Positions 1 through 7,147 of a stretch of 16,040 nucleotides of DNA are shown piece by piece. Under the pieces are notes generated by a model. That model was not told where the DNA came from, made no database searches, and saw only the letters and a list, made by a program, of their open reading frames with translations. Positions within the stretch are counted from its first letter, which is position 1, and every line of letters starts with the position of its first letter. Location: assembly GCA_964622315.1 (NCBI GenBank), contig CAZUOY010000040.1, positions 1 through 16,040 of the forward strand, read 5' to 3'. The stretch is from JAYFNU01 sp964622315. Lineage in GTDB: Bacteria > Bacillota > Clostridia > Oscillospirales > Ruminococcaceae. The translations under genes and the position numbers were made by a program.

Positions 1-881
1 AGGCACTCCGCGAGCGCACAGGCTGCGGAATGATGGACTGCAAGAAGGCTCTTACCGAGTCTGACGGCGATATGGATAAGGCGATAGAGTTCCTTCGCGA
101 GAAGGGTCTTGCCGCCGCCGCCAAGAAGGCGGGAAGAATAGCCTCCGAGGGTATCGTTTACGCGCTCGTAGTGGGTAAGGAAGGCGCAATCATCGAGGTT
201 AATTCCGAAACCGATTTTGTAGCGAAGAACGACAGCTTTAAGGAGTTCGTAGACCTTTGCGCGAAGACAGTAATTAAGGAGAACCCCGCCGACGTTGACG
301 CACTGCTCAAATGCACTGTTGACGGTCAAACGATTGAGGCGCTTCTTCAGGAGAAAATTCTTACAATCGGCGAGAACATTAAGATTCGCCGTTTCCAGAA
401 ATATGACGGCGTGCTCGTTCCTTACATTCACGGCGGCGGAACCCACGCGGTTATAGTCAAGTTTGAAACCGACGACGCGACTGCGGCAAAGGCCGAGTTT
501 ACTGCGTACGCGAAGGACGTGGCCATGCAGATAGCGGCGGTAAGCCCCACCTATGTAAACAAGGACGAGGTTCCCGCGGCGGCTATCGAAAAGGAGAAGG
601 AGATTCTCACCCAGCAGGCGATTAACGAAGGCAAGCCCGCAGAAATCGCCGCGAAGATGGTTATGGGTCGTATCGGCAAATTCTATAAAGAGAATTGCTT
701 ACTCGACCAGGCGTTCGTAAAGGACGACAAGATTTCCGTCGGTCAGTATACCGAGGCGACCGCTAAGGAGCTCGGTTCTGCGATTAAGGTTGTTGCTTTC
801 TCGCGTTACGAGAAGGGCGAAGGCCTTGAAAAGCGCAGTGATGATTTCGCGGCGGAAGTCGCAAGCATGACCCAGAAATAA
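1..881 (+). CDS. tsf: Translation elongation factor Ts, 5'-truncated by window edge
   Basis: EF-Ts is the cytoplasmic nucleotide-exchange factor that releases GDP from EF-Tu. The reading frame is already open at base 3. It reads ALRERTGCGMMDCKKAL across bases 3-53, the canonical N-terminal UBA-like segment of EF-Ts, so the Met at base 30 is internal and only about ten N-terminal residues lie outside the window. The hallmark SETDFVAKND segment (around bases 205-234), which contacts the EF-Tu G domain, follows, and then the dimerisation subdomains up to the TAA at 879-881. The visible length (about 292 residues) fits a full protein of about 300. In Bacillota tsf normally follows rpsB, which would lie upstream. 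A strong terminator directly downstream separates it from pyrH. Identification is very secure; only the start is missing. Confidence 0.97.
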   Translation, partial: ALRERTGCGMMDCKKALTESDGDMDKAIEFLREKGLAAAAKKAGRIASEGIVYALVVGKEGAIIEVNSETDFVAKNDSFKEFVDLCAKTVIKENPADVDALLKCTVDGQTIEALLQEKILTIGENIKIRRFQKYDGVLVPYIHGGGTHAVIVKFETDDATAAKAEFTAYAKDVAMQIAAVSPTYVNKDEVPAAAIEKEKEILTQQAINEGKPAEIAAKMVMGRIGKFYKENCLLDQAFVKDDKISVGQYTEATAKELGSAIKVVAFSRYEKGEGLEKRSDDFAAEVASMTQK

Positions 882-891
882 GTTTTGCTTC

Positions 892-930
892 AAAAGGACG
901 TAGCTTTTAGCTGCGTTCTTTTTTTCTTTT
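892..930 (+). terminator. Rho-independent terminator of the tsf transcript
   Basis: An 11-bp stem (894-904 with 910-920, including two G-U pairs in RNA) closes a 5-nt loop. It can be extended by two A-U pairs and is followed by a long T-rich tract from 916 to 930. It starts 12 nt after the tsf stop codon, so tsf ends its own transcript and pyrH needs a separate promoter. Confidence 0.9.
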
Positions 931-934
931 TCGG

Positions 935-963
935 TTTACAACCAAATAGATTTAATGTAGAAT
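935..963 (+). promoter_or_regulatory. Probable sigma-A promoter of the pyrH-polC operon
   Basis: TTTACA at 935-940 and TAGAAT at 958-963 are separated by 17 nt. They lie between the tsf terminator and the pyrH ribosome-binding site, giving a predicted start near 970 and a leader of about 28 nt. A second TATAAT at 965-970 is too far from this -35 box (24 nt) but could be a weak alternative. The position right after a terminator and before a long operon supports the call. No transcript data are available. Confidence 0.65.
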
Positions 964-997
964 ATATAATAATTAAACCTTAGTGAAAGGCGAAAAT

Positions 998-1708
998 ATG
1001 CTTAAGTATAAACGGATACTTATTAAGCTTTCCGGAGAAGCTTTAGCCGGCGATGACGTGCGCGGGCTTAATCACGACACTGTAGTGAAAATCTGCGAGG
1101 CAATATGCGAGACGGCGAAGCTCGGAACGGAAATCGCTATTGTGGTCGGCGGCGGAAACTTCTGGCGCGGGCGCGACTCAAGCGGAATGGAGCGCACACG
1201 CGCAGACCATATCGGAATGCTCGCAACGGTCATGAACGCCCTTGCCGTAGCAGACGCACTTGAACAGATGAACGTAACGGTGCGCGTAATGTCGGCTATC
1301 CCAATGCAGCAGATAGCGGAGCCGTATATAAGGAACAGGGCTATTCGCCACCTTGAAAAGGGAAGGGTAATTATCCTTGCCGCCGGCACCGGTAACCCAT
1401 ACTTCTCCACCGACACAGCCTCGGCGCTCAGAGCCGCCGAGATAGACGCAAATATCATACTTAAGGCGACGCTTGTTGACGGAGTTTATAACAAGGACCC
1501 ACATAAGTTTGCCGACGCGGTACGATACGAGAGACTAAGCTTCTCGACGGTGCTGAATAACGGTCTTCAGGTAATAGACAGCACTGCGGCGAGTATGTGT
1601 CGCGACAATCGCATTCCCGTGCTTGTTTTTGATTTGCAAAACGACCCTATGAACCTTGTAAGAGTAGTAAAGGGCGAGAATATCGGTACAATAATAGAGG
1701 AGGAATAA
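998..1708 (+). CDS. pyrH: UMP kinase (uridylate kinase)
   Basis: This is a cytoplasmic amino-acid-kinase-family enzyme that phosphorylates UMP to UDP with ATP, the committed step to UTP and CTP; bacterial forms are homohexameric. Visible signatures are KLSGEAL (residues 10-16), the glycine loop GGGNFWRGR (51-59), MNALAVADALE (79-89), the UMP-site segment TGNPYFSTDTA (131-141) and KATLVDGVYNKDP (156-168). The length of 236 residues is typical. I start at ATG 998 because AAAGG (986-990) lies 7 nt upstream and homologues begin just before the KLSGEAL strand. An in-frame GTG at 983 would add five residues and would have no suitable Shine-Dalgarno site. It is the first gene of the operon, with frr 4 nt downstream, the usual partner order. 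No key residue appears to be missing. Confidence 0.97.
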   Translation: MLKYKRILIKLSGEALAGDDVRGLNHDTVVKICEAICETAKLGTEIAIVVGGGNFWRGRDSSGMERTRADHIGMLATVMNALAVADALEQMNVTVRVMSAIPMQQIAEPYIRNRAIRHLEKGRVIILAAGTGNPYFSTDTASALRAAEIDANIILKATLVDGVYNKDPHKFADAVRYERLSFSTVLNNGLQVIDSTAASMCRDNRIPVLVFDLQNDPMNLVRVVKGENIGTIIEEE

Positions 1709-1712
1709 CCTA

Positions 1713-2267
1713 ATGAGCGAATATGTTAACCCTTACAGCGAGAAAATGGACAAAACCTTAAGCTATCTAAAGGCTGACCTTGCCGCGACTCGCGCCGGAC
1801 GCGCTAACCCCGCGGTGCTTGACAAGATACTCGTGGATTATTACGGAACGCCGACCCCCATAAATCAGATGGCGGCGGTATCGGTGTCAGAAGCGCGTGT
1901 TTTGGTTATTCAGCCCTGGGACGCGTCGGCAATTCGCAATATCGAAAAGGCGATACAGATGTCGGATATAGGCATTAACCCTATGAATGACGGAAAGTGC
2001 ATAAGAATAAACTTTCCTCAGCTAACCGAGGAGCGCCGCCGTGACCTTGTTAAGGATATAAAAAAGATGGGCGAGGATTCCAAGGTTGCTGTTCGCTCAA
2101 TCCGCCGCGACGCTATTGAAAAATTCAAAGCGCTTCAGAAGGACAGCGAAATCACCGAGGACGACCTAAAGAATCTTGAGGAAGAAATACAGAAGCTGAC
2201 CGATAAGAAGACGAAGGAAGTTGACGACGCGGTTAAGGCTAAGGAAAACGAGATAATGGAGATATAG
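1713..2267 (+). CDS. frr: Ribosome recycling factor
   Basis: RRF acts with EF-G to split post-termination ribosomes into subunits in the cytoplasm. The 184-residue protein matches the family length (about 185). It carries TRAGRANP (26-33) and VDYYGTPTPINQMA (41-54) in the hinge region, the FPQLTEERRRDLVK helix segment (101-114) and VRSIRRDA (127-134), which includes the conserved Arg132 in domain I. The C-terminal third is highly charged and helical, as expected for the three-helix bundle. The Shine-Dalgarno site (GAGGAGG) lies inside the end of pyrH, so translation of the two is probably coupled. The gene is essential in most bacteria and nothing about this copy is unusual. Confidence 0.97.
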   Translation: MSEYVNPYSEKMDKTLSYLKADLAATRAGRANPAVLDKILVDYYGTPTPINQMAAVSVSEARVLVIQPWDASAIRNIEKAIQMSDIGINPMNDGKCIRINFPQLTEERRRDLVKDIKKMGEDSKVAVRSIRRDAIEKFKALQKDSEITEDDLKNLEEEIQKLTDKKTKEVDDAVKAKENEIMEI

Positions 2268-2269
2268 CG

Positions 2270-2980
2270 ATGTCTGACGAGGAGATAAAGATACCTCAGC
2301 ACATCGGCATAATTATGGACGGCAACGGAAGATGGGCGAAGAAGCGCCTGCTTCCGAGAAACGCGGGGCACGTCAAGGGTGCCGAGGTGTTTCAGGCAAT
2401 TACCCGTCACTGTGAGAAGATTGGCGTTAAAGCGCTTACAGTTTACGCCTTCTCTACTGAGAACTGGTCACGCCCTAAGGAGGAAGTTGACTCAATTATG
2501 TCGCTTCTTCGAAAGTACCTTCACGACGCGTTCGGCTTTAAGGGCGAGAACATAAAGATTAACTTTATCGGTGAGCGCACACGGCTCGATTCTGATATTA
2601 TCGAGCTTATGAACGAAATTGAGGAAACCTCAAAAAACAACACGGGGCTTATCCTTAATGTTGCGGTGAATTACGGCGGACGCGACGAAATAGTCTTTGC
2701 CGCAAGAAAGCTTGCTGAGGACGTAAAGAACGGCAAGGTATCAATGTCGGAAATTGACGAGACTCTGTTTGAGAGCTATACCTACACCCACGGACAGCCG
2801 CAGGTGGATTTAATACTTCGTCCAAGCGGCGAGGAGAGGATATCAAACTTTCTTTTATGGCAGTGCGCCTACAGCGAATTTGTTTACATGAATACGCTGT
2901 GGCCTGACTTCACCGCGAAGGACCTCGACAAGGCTATCGAGGAGTTTTCAAAAAGGAAACGCCGTTTCGGCGGAATTTAA
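2270..2980 (+). CDS. uppS: Undecaprenyl diphosphate synthase (cis-prenyltransferase)
   Basis: The enzyme condenses farnesyl diphosphate with eight isopentenyl diphosphates to give C55-PP, the precursor of the lipid carrier for peptidoglycan and teichoic acid; it is cytosolic and membrane-associated. Motifs in order are HIGIIMDGNGRWAKKR (11-26) with the catalytic Asp17, YAFSTENWSRP (59-69), NVAVNYGGRDE (130-140) and the C-terminal substrate site DLILRPSGEERISNF (180-194), followed by LLWQCAYSEF. The 236-residue length is normal. The commonest form of the last motif is RTSGE; here Pro replaces Thr, while the flanking Arg and Glu are kept. The ATG is 2 nt after the frr stop with GGAG upstream. 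A hairpin lies directly downstream, before cdsA. Identification is secure; the Pro is probably a lineage variant. Confidence 0.96.
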   Translation: MSDEEIKIPQHIGIIMDGNGRWAKKRLLPRNAGHVKGAEVFQAITRHCEKIGVKALTVYAFSTENWSRPKEEVDSIMSLLRKYLHDAFGFKGENIKINFIGERTRLDSDIIELMNEIEETSKNNTGLILNVAVNYGGRDEIVFAARKLAEDVKNGKVSMSEIDETLFESYTYTHGQPQVDLILRPSGEERISNFLLWQCAYSEFVYMNTLWPDFTAKDLDKAIEEFSKRKRRFGGI

Positions 2981-2988
2981 CGCTTATT

Positions 2989-3015
2989 CGGCGGGTAGCA
3001 ACCCGCCGTAATTTT
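2989..3015 (+). terminator. Intergenic hairpin between uppS and cdsA, possible leaky terminator or processing site
   Basis: A perfect 8-bp GC-rich stem (2989-2996 with 3001-3008) closes the tetraloop AGCA, followed by TAATTTTTG. It lies in the largest gap inside the operon (52 nt). The T run is only five long and offset 3 nt from the stem, which suggests weak or partial termination, or an RNA-stability element, rather than the end of a transcript. The cdsA ribosome-binding site begins about 10 nt beyond the stem. Confidence 0.55.
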
Positions 3016-3032
3016 TGCGGGAGGGTAAGACT

Positions 3033-3890
3033 GTGAAAAAAAGATTAATCTCTGTGGGCGTGGGACTTATACTGTTAGCCGCGGTGCTGATATGGTTTGA
3101 TACGCTTCTTCCGAACGCGGTTCTTGCCATAATCGGCGCTATCGCGGTGTTTGAGATTATTCGAGCTTACAAGCTTAATAAAAATATTTTGCTTGCGGTC
3201 TTCTTTATTTCCTTTACCGTGTGCTCTGTCTTCTTTGAGCTTGCGCCAAAGCCATATTTTTCTGCAATTATGGCTCTGCTCATCTTTCTTGCGCTTGTAA
3301 CAGTGATGCTTTCAACAAAAACAAAGCACACCGTCGCCGAGACGGGCGGTGCGCTCTTAATGACGCTGGTTGTAACGGTCGGCTTAAATGCTATGCTATA
3401 TATTCGGACCTTTACCCCGTACGCGGGTGACTGGCGCTTTATGCTTTTCATAGGGCTCGCGCTCGGCTGGATATGCGATACCTGCGCGTTTTTTACGGGA
3501 CGCGCGTGGGGAAAGAAAAAGCTCTGCCCTGAAATAAGCCCAAACAAAACGGTGGCGGGGGCGCTCGGCGGAATTATCGGTACGCCGATATTCATAGCCG
3601 CTTCATTTTTTATCTACTCGGCGTTGAACGGCTTGACAGCGTTTAAAGACTTTTCAAACAGCGTGTGGCAGGTGGTTTTCATTTTCATTATGGGAGCACT
3701 CGGCGCGGTTGTTGGGATACTCGGCGACCTTGCCGCGTCATATGTCAAACGTGAATGCGGCATCAAGGATTTCGGAAATATTATGCCCGGTCACGGCGGC
3801 GCTATGGATAGAATAGACAGCGTGCTTTTCACCTGTTCATTCGCGGCTGTGTGTATGGATATATATTTCAAGCTGTTTATCGCTTTTTGA
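3033..3890 (+). CDS. cdsA: Phosphatidate cytidylyltransferase (CDP-diacylglycerol synthase)
   Basis: This polytopic membrane enzyme makes CDP-diacylglycerol from CTP and phosphatidic acid, the branch point for phosphatidylglycerol, cardiolipin and other phospholipids. The C-terminal family signature is complete: S236, K239-R240, K245-D246, PGHGG (252-256) and D259-R260-x-D262, which bind the metals and nucleotide. About seven or eight hydrophobic segments cover the 285 residues, starting near residue 5. I start at GTG 3033 because GGGAGG (3019-3024) lies 8 nt upstream. An in-frame TTG at 3015 would put the Shine-Dalgarno sequence inside the coding region. It follows a hairpin that might lower its expression relative to uppS, and dxr begins 12 nt downstream. 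Identification is secure from the signature; the start is likely but not certain. Confidence 0.95.
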   Translation: MKKRLISVGVGLILLAAVLIWFDTLLPNAVLAIIGAIAVFEIIRAYKLNKNILLAVFFISFTVCSVFFELAPKPYFSAIMALLIFLALVTVMLSTKTKHTVAETGGALLMTLVVTVGLNAMLYIRTFTPYAGDWRFMLFIGLALGWICDTCAFFTGRAWGKKKLCPEISPNKTVAGALGGIIGTPIFIAASFFIYSALNGLTAFKDFSNSVWQVVFIFIMGALGAVVGILGDLAASYVKRECGIKDFGNIMPGHGGAMDRIDSVLFTCSFAAVCMDIYFKLFIAF

Positions 3891-3902
3891 CGGAGAACTG
3901 AT

Positions 3903-5054
3903 ATGGCTACTGAAAAGCTTTCAATACTCGGTTCAACGGGTTCAATCGGAACCCAAACGCTTTCACTTATTAAGGCACTCGATATAGAAATAGTCTCGCT
4001 TTCGGGATACAAAAACGCCACACTTTTGGAGGAGCAGGCGCTGGAGTTTATGCCGAAATTTATCTGTGCCGTCGATGAGAACGCATACTATGATTTAAAG
4101 CAGAGACTTTCGCATACTAATATAAAGGTGCTGTGCGGCAAAGACGGATTATTGGAGATAGCCGCAAACGACGAGAGCGACACGGTGCTGACCTCAGTTG
4201 TGGGTATTGCGGGGCTCGCGCCGACTATTGAAGCAATCAAGGCAAAGAAAACCATTGCGCTGGCGAACAAGGAGACGTTGGTTACAGGCGGACGGCTGAT
4301 TACCGAGCTTGTTAAGGAACACGGCGTACGACTACTCCCCGTGGACAGCGAACATTCCGCGATATTTCAGTGCCTTCAGGACCAAAAATCCGCTAAAAGC
4401 CTAAAGAGGATATTTCTCACCGCCTCAGGTGGACCGTTTTTTGGGAGAACGAGAGCGGAACTTGCGAAGGTCGGCGTGAAAGAGGCGCTTAACCACCCGA
4501 ATTGGTCAATGGGCAAGAAGATTACCGTGGACAGCGCAACGCTTATGAATAAGGGTCTTGAGCTTATTGAGGCAATGTGGCTATTTTCGCTAAAGCCAGA
4601 GGATATTGAAATTACCGTGCACCGCCAAAGCATAGTTCATTCAATGGTGGAGTTTTCCGATAATTCGGTGCTTGCGCAGCTCGGCGTGCCCGATATGCGT
4701 ATACCTATACAGTACGCGCTGACCTATCCCGAAAGAAAGGCGAGTCCTGTCGAACCGCTTACCATAGAGCGTCTATCCAAGCTTACCTTTGAAAGCACGG
4801 ACGACGAAACATTTGAATGCCTTAGCTCGTGTAAGCTTGCCGCAAAAAAGGGCGGGCTGGTGCCGTGCTATGCGAACGGCGCGAACGAAGTAGCCGTATC
4901 GGCGTTCCTCAATGGAAGAATAGGTTTTCTTGATATCGGACGAGCGGTGGCAAACGCGGTTAATAAAGCGCCAAGCAAGGAACAATATACTATTGATGAG
5001 CTTTTTGATGCAGACAGAGCTTCACGGGAGATAACAGAAGAATTCTTGTTTTAG
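3903..5054 (+). CDS. dxr: 1-deoxy-D-xylulose-5-phosphate reductoisomerase
   Basis: Dxr catalyses the NADPH-dependent rearrangement and reduction of DXP to 2-C-methyl-D-erythritol 4-phosphate, the first committed step of the MEP isoprenoid pathway (the fosmidomycin target), in the cytoplasm. The Rossmann motif ILGSTGSIG (8-16) binds NADPH. ALANKETLV (119-127) and LPVDSEHSAIFQCL (145-158) follow, with metal ligands Asp148 and Glu150, then TASGGPFFG (173-181), the flexible-loop region HPNWSMGKKITVDSATLMNK (198-217) and Glu220 as the third ligand. GVPDMRIPIQYALTYPER (261-278) and NGANEVAV (325-332) complete the fold. The 383-residue length is typical. ATG 3903 has CGGAGA upstream. It sits between cdsA and rseP, the standard Bacillota order, and supplies precursor for the uppS product. 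All expected active-site residues are present. Confidence 0.97.
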   Translation: MATEKLSILGSTGSIGTQTLSLIKALDIEIVSLSGYKNATLLEEQALEFMPKFICAVDENAYYDLKQRLSHTNIKVLCGKDGLLEIAANDESDTVLTSVVGIAGLAPTIEAIKAKKTIALANKETLVTGGRLITELVKEHGVRLLPVDSEHSAIFQCLQDQKSAKSLKRIFLTASGGPFFGRTRAELAKVGVKEALNHPNWSMGKKITVDSATLMNKGLELIEAMWLFSLKPEDIEITVHRQSIVHSMVEFSDNSVLAQLGVPDMRIPIQYALTYPERKASPVEPLTIERLSKLTFESTDDETFECLSSCKLAAKKGGLVPCYANGANEVAVSAFLNGRIGFLDIGRAVANAVNKAPSKEQYTIDELFDADRASREITEEFLF

Positions 5055-5066
5055 TTTGGAGAAGAT

Positions 5067-6098
5067 ATGAGCGTAATTCTAACAATTCTCGCGTCGATAT
5101 TCATTTTCGGGCTGATTATTTTTATTCATGAGCTCGGACACTTTATCGCCGCTAAAAAAAGTAAAATAACGGTGAACGAGTTTTCACTGGGAATGGGTCC
5201 GCGACTTTTCGGATTCACGAGGAAAGAAACAAAGTATAATCTTCGCTTGCTTCCTATCGGAGGCTTTGTTGCTATGGAAGGCGAGGACGAGGACAGCGAC
5301 AAGCCAGGCGCGTTCAATAAGGCACCCGTTTGGAACAGAATATGGGTGGTGGCGTCGGGCGCGATAATGAACCTCATTTTGGGCTTTGTTGTTGTGCTTG
5401 CGCTGACCTGCTCGTCTGAATATCTTTTTTCGCGGACGATATACGGCTTCGCAGAGAACGCGGCGACCGAAGCGTCCGGCTTACAGGCCGGCGATACGAT
5501 AGTAGCCGTTAACGGAAGAAAAACCTATCTAATAACCGACATTCAGTATGAAATAGCGCGTATTAAAGAGTACACCGCCGATATTACGGTGAAACGCGGG
5601 AGCGAGGTCATTACGATTGAAGACGTGCGGTTCGATAAAGCCGTCACCGAGGACGGAACGGAAACCATTGTTTTCGATATGGGGTTTTACCCGGCACAGA
5701 AAAACTTCGGAAATATTATGACCTATTCTTTCCGCTGGACGCTGTCTATCGCAAAGCTTGTTGTAAGCTCGCTTGTTGACCTTGTAACGGGTTACGCGGA
5801 CGTAAGCCAGCTTTCGGGACCTGTGGGAATTGTTACGGTAGTCGGTCAAGCGGCGCGACAGAGCTTCGCTTCTGTTCTTATGCTTCTCGCCTTCATCTCG
5901 ATAAATCTCGGCATTTTTAATATTCTGCCGCTTCCCGCGCTTGACGGCGGGCGACTTGTGTTCTTGTTCTTTGAGGCAATTACAAAGAAAAAGTTAGATT
6001 CCAAATATGAGGCTCTTGTTAACGTCATCGGCTTTGTACTTTTAATGCTTTTAATGGTTTTTGTAACCTATAACGATATAACGCGGCTTGTGAAGTAG
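5067..6098 (+). CDS. rseP: RIP-type zinc metalloprotease RseP (site-2 protease family, RasP-like)
   Basis: This is a polytopic membrane protease that cleaves transmembrane segments of anti-sigma factors and remnant signal peptides. The first membrane segment carries the zinc motif HELGH (21-25). A second hydrophobic segment lies around residues 92-114, followed by one PDZ domain (roughly 126-190) with ASGLQAGDTIVAVNG. The protein ends with GPVGIV (251-256) and NILPLPALDGG (285-295), whose Asp293 is the third zinc ligand, and a last hydrophobic helix (around 316-334). At 343 residues with a single PDZ it has the Gram-positive architecture rather than the two-PDZ E. coli form. ATG 5067 has GGAGAAG upstream. 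It lies between dxr and ispG as in many Clostridia. Its actual substrates cannot be read from the window. Confidence 0.95.
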   Translation: MSVILTILASIFIFGLIIFIHELGHFIAAKKSKITVNEFSLGMGPRLFGFTRKETKYNLRLLPIGGFVAMEGEDEDSDKPGAFNKAPVWNRIWVVASGAIMNLILGFVVVLALTCSSEYLFSRTIYGFAENAATEASGLQAGDTIVAVNGRKTYLITDIQYEIARIKEYTADITVKRGSEVITIEDVRFDKAVTEDGTETIVFDMGFYPAQKNFGNIMTYSFRWTLSIAKLVVSSLVDLVTGYADVSQLSGPVGIVTVVGQAARQSFASVLMLLAFISINLGIFNILPLPALDGGRLVFLFFEAITKKKLDSKYEALVNVIGFVLLMLLMVFVTYNDITRLVK

Positions 6099-6108
6099 GG
6101 AAAAGATT

Positions 6109-7140
6109 ATGAGCAGAAAAGTTACTGTTGGAAAAGTGGTTATCGGCGGCGGGGAGAAGCCCGCAATTCAATCAATGCTCAACGTACACAATTCTGATAT
6201 TGAGGGCAACGTCGCGCAGGCGATAAGGCTGGAAGAAGCGGGCTGTGAAATTATCCGAGCCGCCGTTCCCTGTATGGAAGCCGTTCGGCTTATTCCCGCA
6301 ATAAAAAGCGCGGTTTCAATCCCGCTTGTCGCAGATATCCATTTTGACTATAAACTCGCGCTCGAAAGCGTAGCCGCGGGAGTTGACAAGGTGCGCATTA
6401 ACCCTGGAAATATCGGTGACGATTCGCGGGTAAAAGAGGTGGTCGAAGCGTGCAAGGCGAGGAACGTGCCTATACGCGTCGGCGTAAATTCTGGCTCTGT
6501 CGAAAAGAGCATACTCGCAAAGTTTGGCTCTGCGACTGCCGAGGCGCTGGTGGAAAGCGCTTTCTTCCATACGCGGCTTATCGAAAAATTTGATTACGAC
6601 AATATCGTAATTTCAATAAAATCGAGCGACCTGAAGACGATGATATCCGCCTATCGACTTGCCAGCGAAAGGTGCGACTATCCGCTTCATCTCGGCGTAA
6701 CCGAGGCGGGTACATATAATATCGGGCTTGTTAAATCTTCTATTGGCATAGGCTCGTTGCTTTGCGACGGAATTGGCGATACCCTTCGTGTATCGCTCAC
6801 GGACGACCCCGTGCTTGAGGTGGAAGCGGCGAAAACAATTCTAAAAGCTGTCGGCATAGGCGGGGGAATAGAGATAGTTTCCTGCCCTACCTGCGGGCGT
6901 ACCGAAATAGACCTTATTGCTATAGCAAAAGAGGTCGAAGAACACACAAAAAAAATAAATAAAAATATTAAGGTTGCCGTTATGGGCTGTGTGGTAAACG
7001 GTCCCGGGGAGGCTTCAAACGCCGATATAGGTATAGCCGGTGGGCACGACTGCGCAGTGCTTTTTAAAAAGGGAAAAATCATTAAAAAAGTTTCGGGCAA
7101 CATAGCGGACGAACTGATAAAAGAAATAGAAAAGATGTAG
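6109..7140 (+). CDS. ispG: 4-hydroxy-3-methylbut-2-en-1-yl diphosphate synthase (flavodoxin/ferredoxin), GcpE
   Basis: IspG is the 4Fe-4S enzyme that reductively opens MEcPP to HMBPP, the penultimate step of the MEP pathway; it needs an external electron donor. The N-terminal TIM-barrel carries LVADIHFDYKLAL (73-85), VDKVRINPGNIG (92-103), RVGVNSGSVE (123-132) and HLGVTEAGT (194-202). The C-terminal domain has SCPTCGR with Cys259 and Cys262, and MGCVVNGPGEA with Cys294 and Glu301, together the four cluster ligands. The 343-residue length fits the short bacterial form. The usual QSMTN motif near the N-terminus is QSMLN here (21-25). ATG 6109 follows AGGG, 10 nt after rseP. Being in the same operon as dxr and uppS suggests co-expression of isoprenoid synthesis. 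Confidence 0.96.
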   Translation: MSRKVTVGKVVIGGGEKPAIQSMLNVHNSDIEGNVAQAIRLEEAGCEIIRAAVPCMEAVRLIPAIKSAVSIPLVADIHFDYKLALESVAAGVDKVRINPGNIGDDSRVKEVVEACKARNVPIRVGVNSGSVEKSILAKFGSATAEALVESAFFHTRLIEKFDYDNIVISIKSSDLKTMISAYRLASERCDYPLHLGVTEAGTYNIGLVKSSIGIGSLLCDGIGDTLRVSLTDDPVLEVEAAKTILKAVGIGGGIEIVSCPTCGRTEIDLIAIAKEVEEHTKKINKNIKVAVMGCVVNGPGEASNADIGIAGGHDCAVLFKKGKIIKKVSGNIADELIKEIEKM

Positions 7141-7147
7141 GTTAAGG

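Noticed and set aside
983..997. GTG at 983 as an earlier pyrH start.
   Set aside because: It adds only five residues and lacks an upstream Shine-Dalgarno site, while AAAGG at 986-990 is well placed for ATG 998.
1178..1504. Overlapping minus-strand frames of 108-128 codons opposite pyrH, and similar ones opposite polC and ktrB.
   Set aside because: They lack start signals and family motifs and lie opposite well-supported genes; they follow from the codon bias of the coding strand.
3015..3032. TTG at 3015 as the cdsA start.
   Set aside because: It would bury the GGGAGG ribosome-binding site inside the gene; GTG 3033 has ideal spacing to it.
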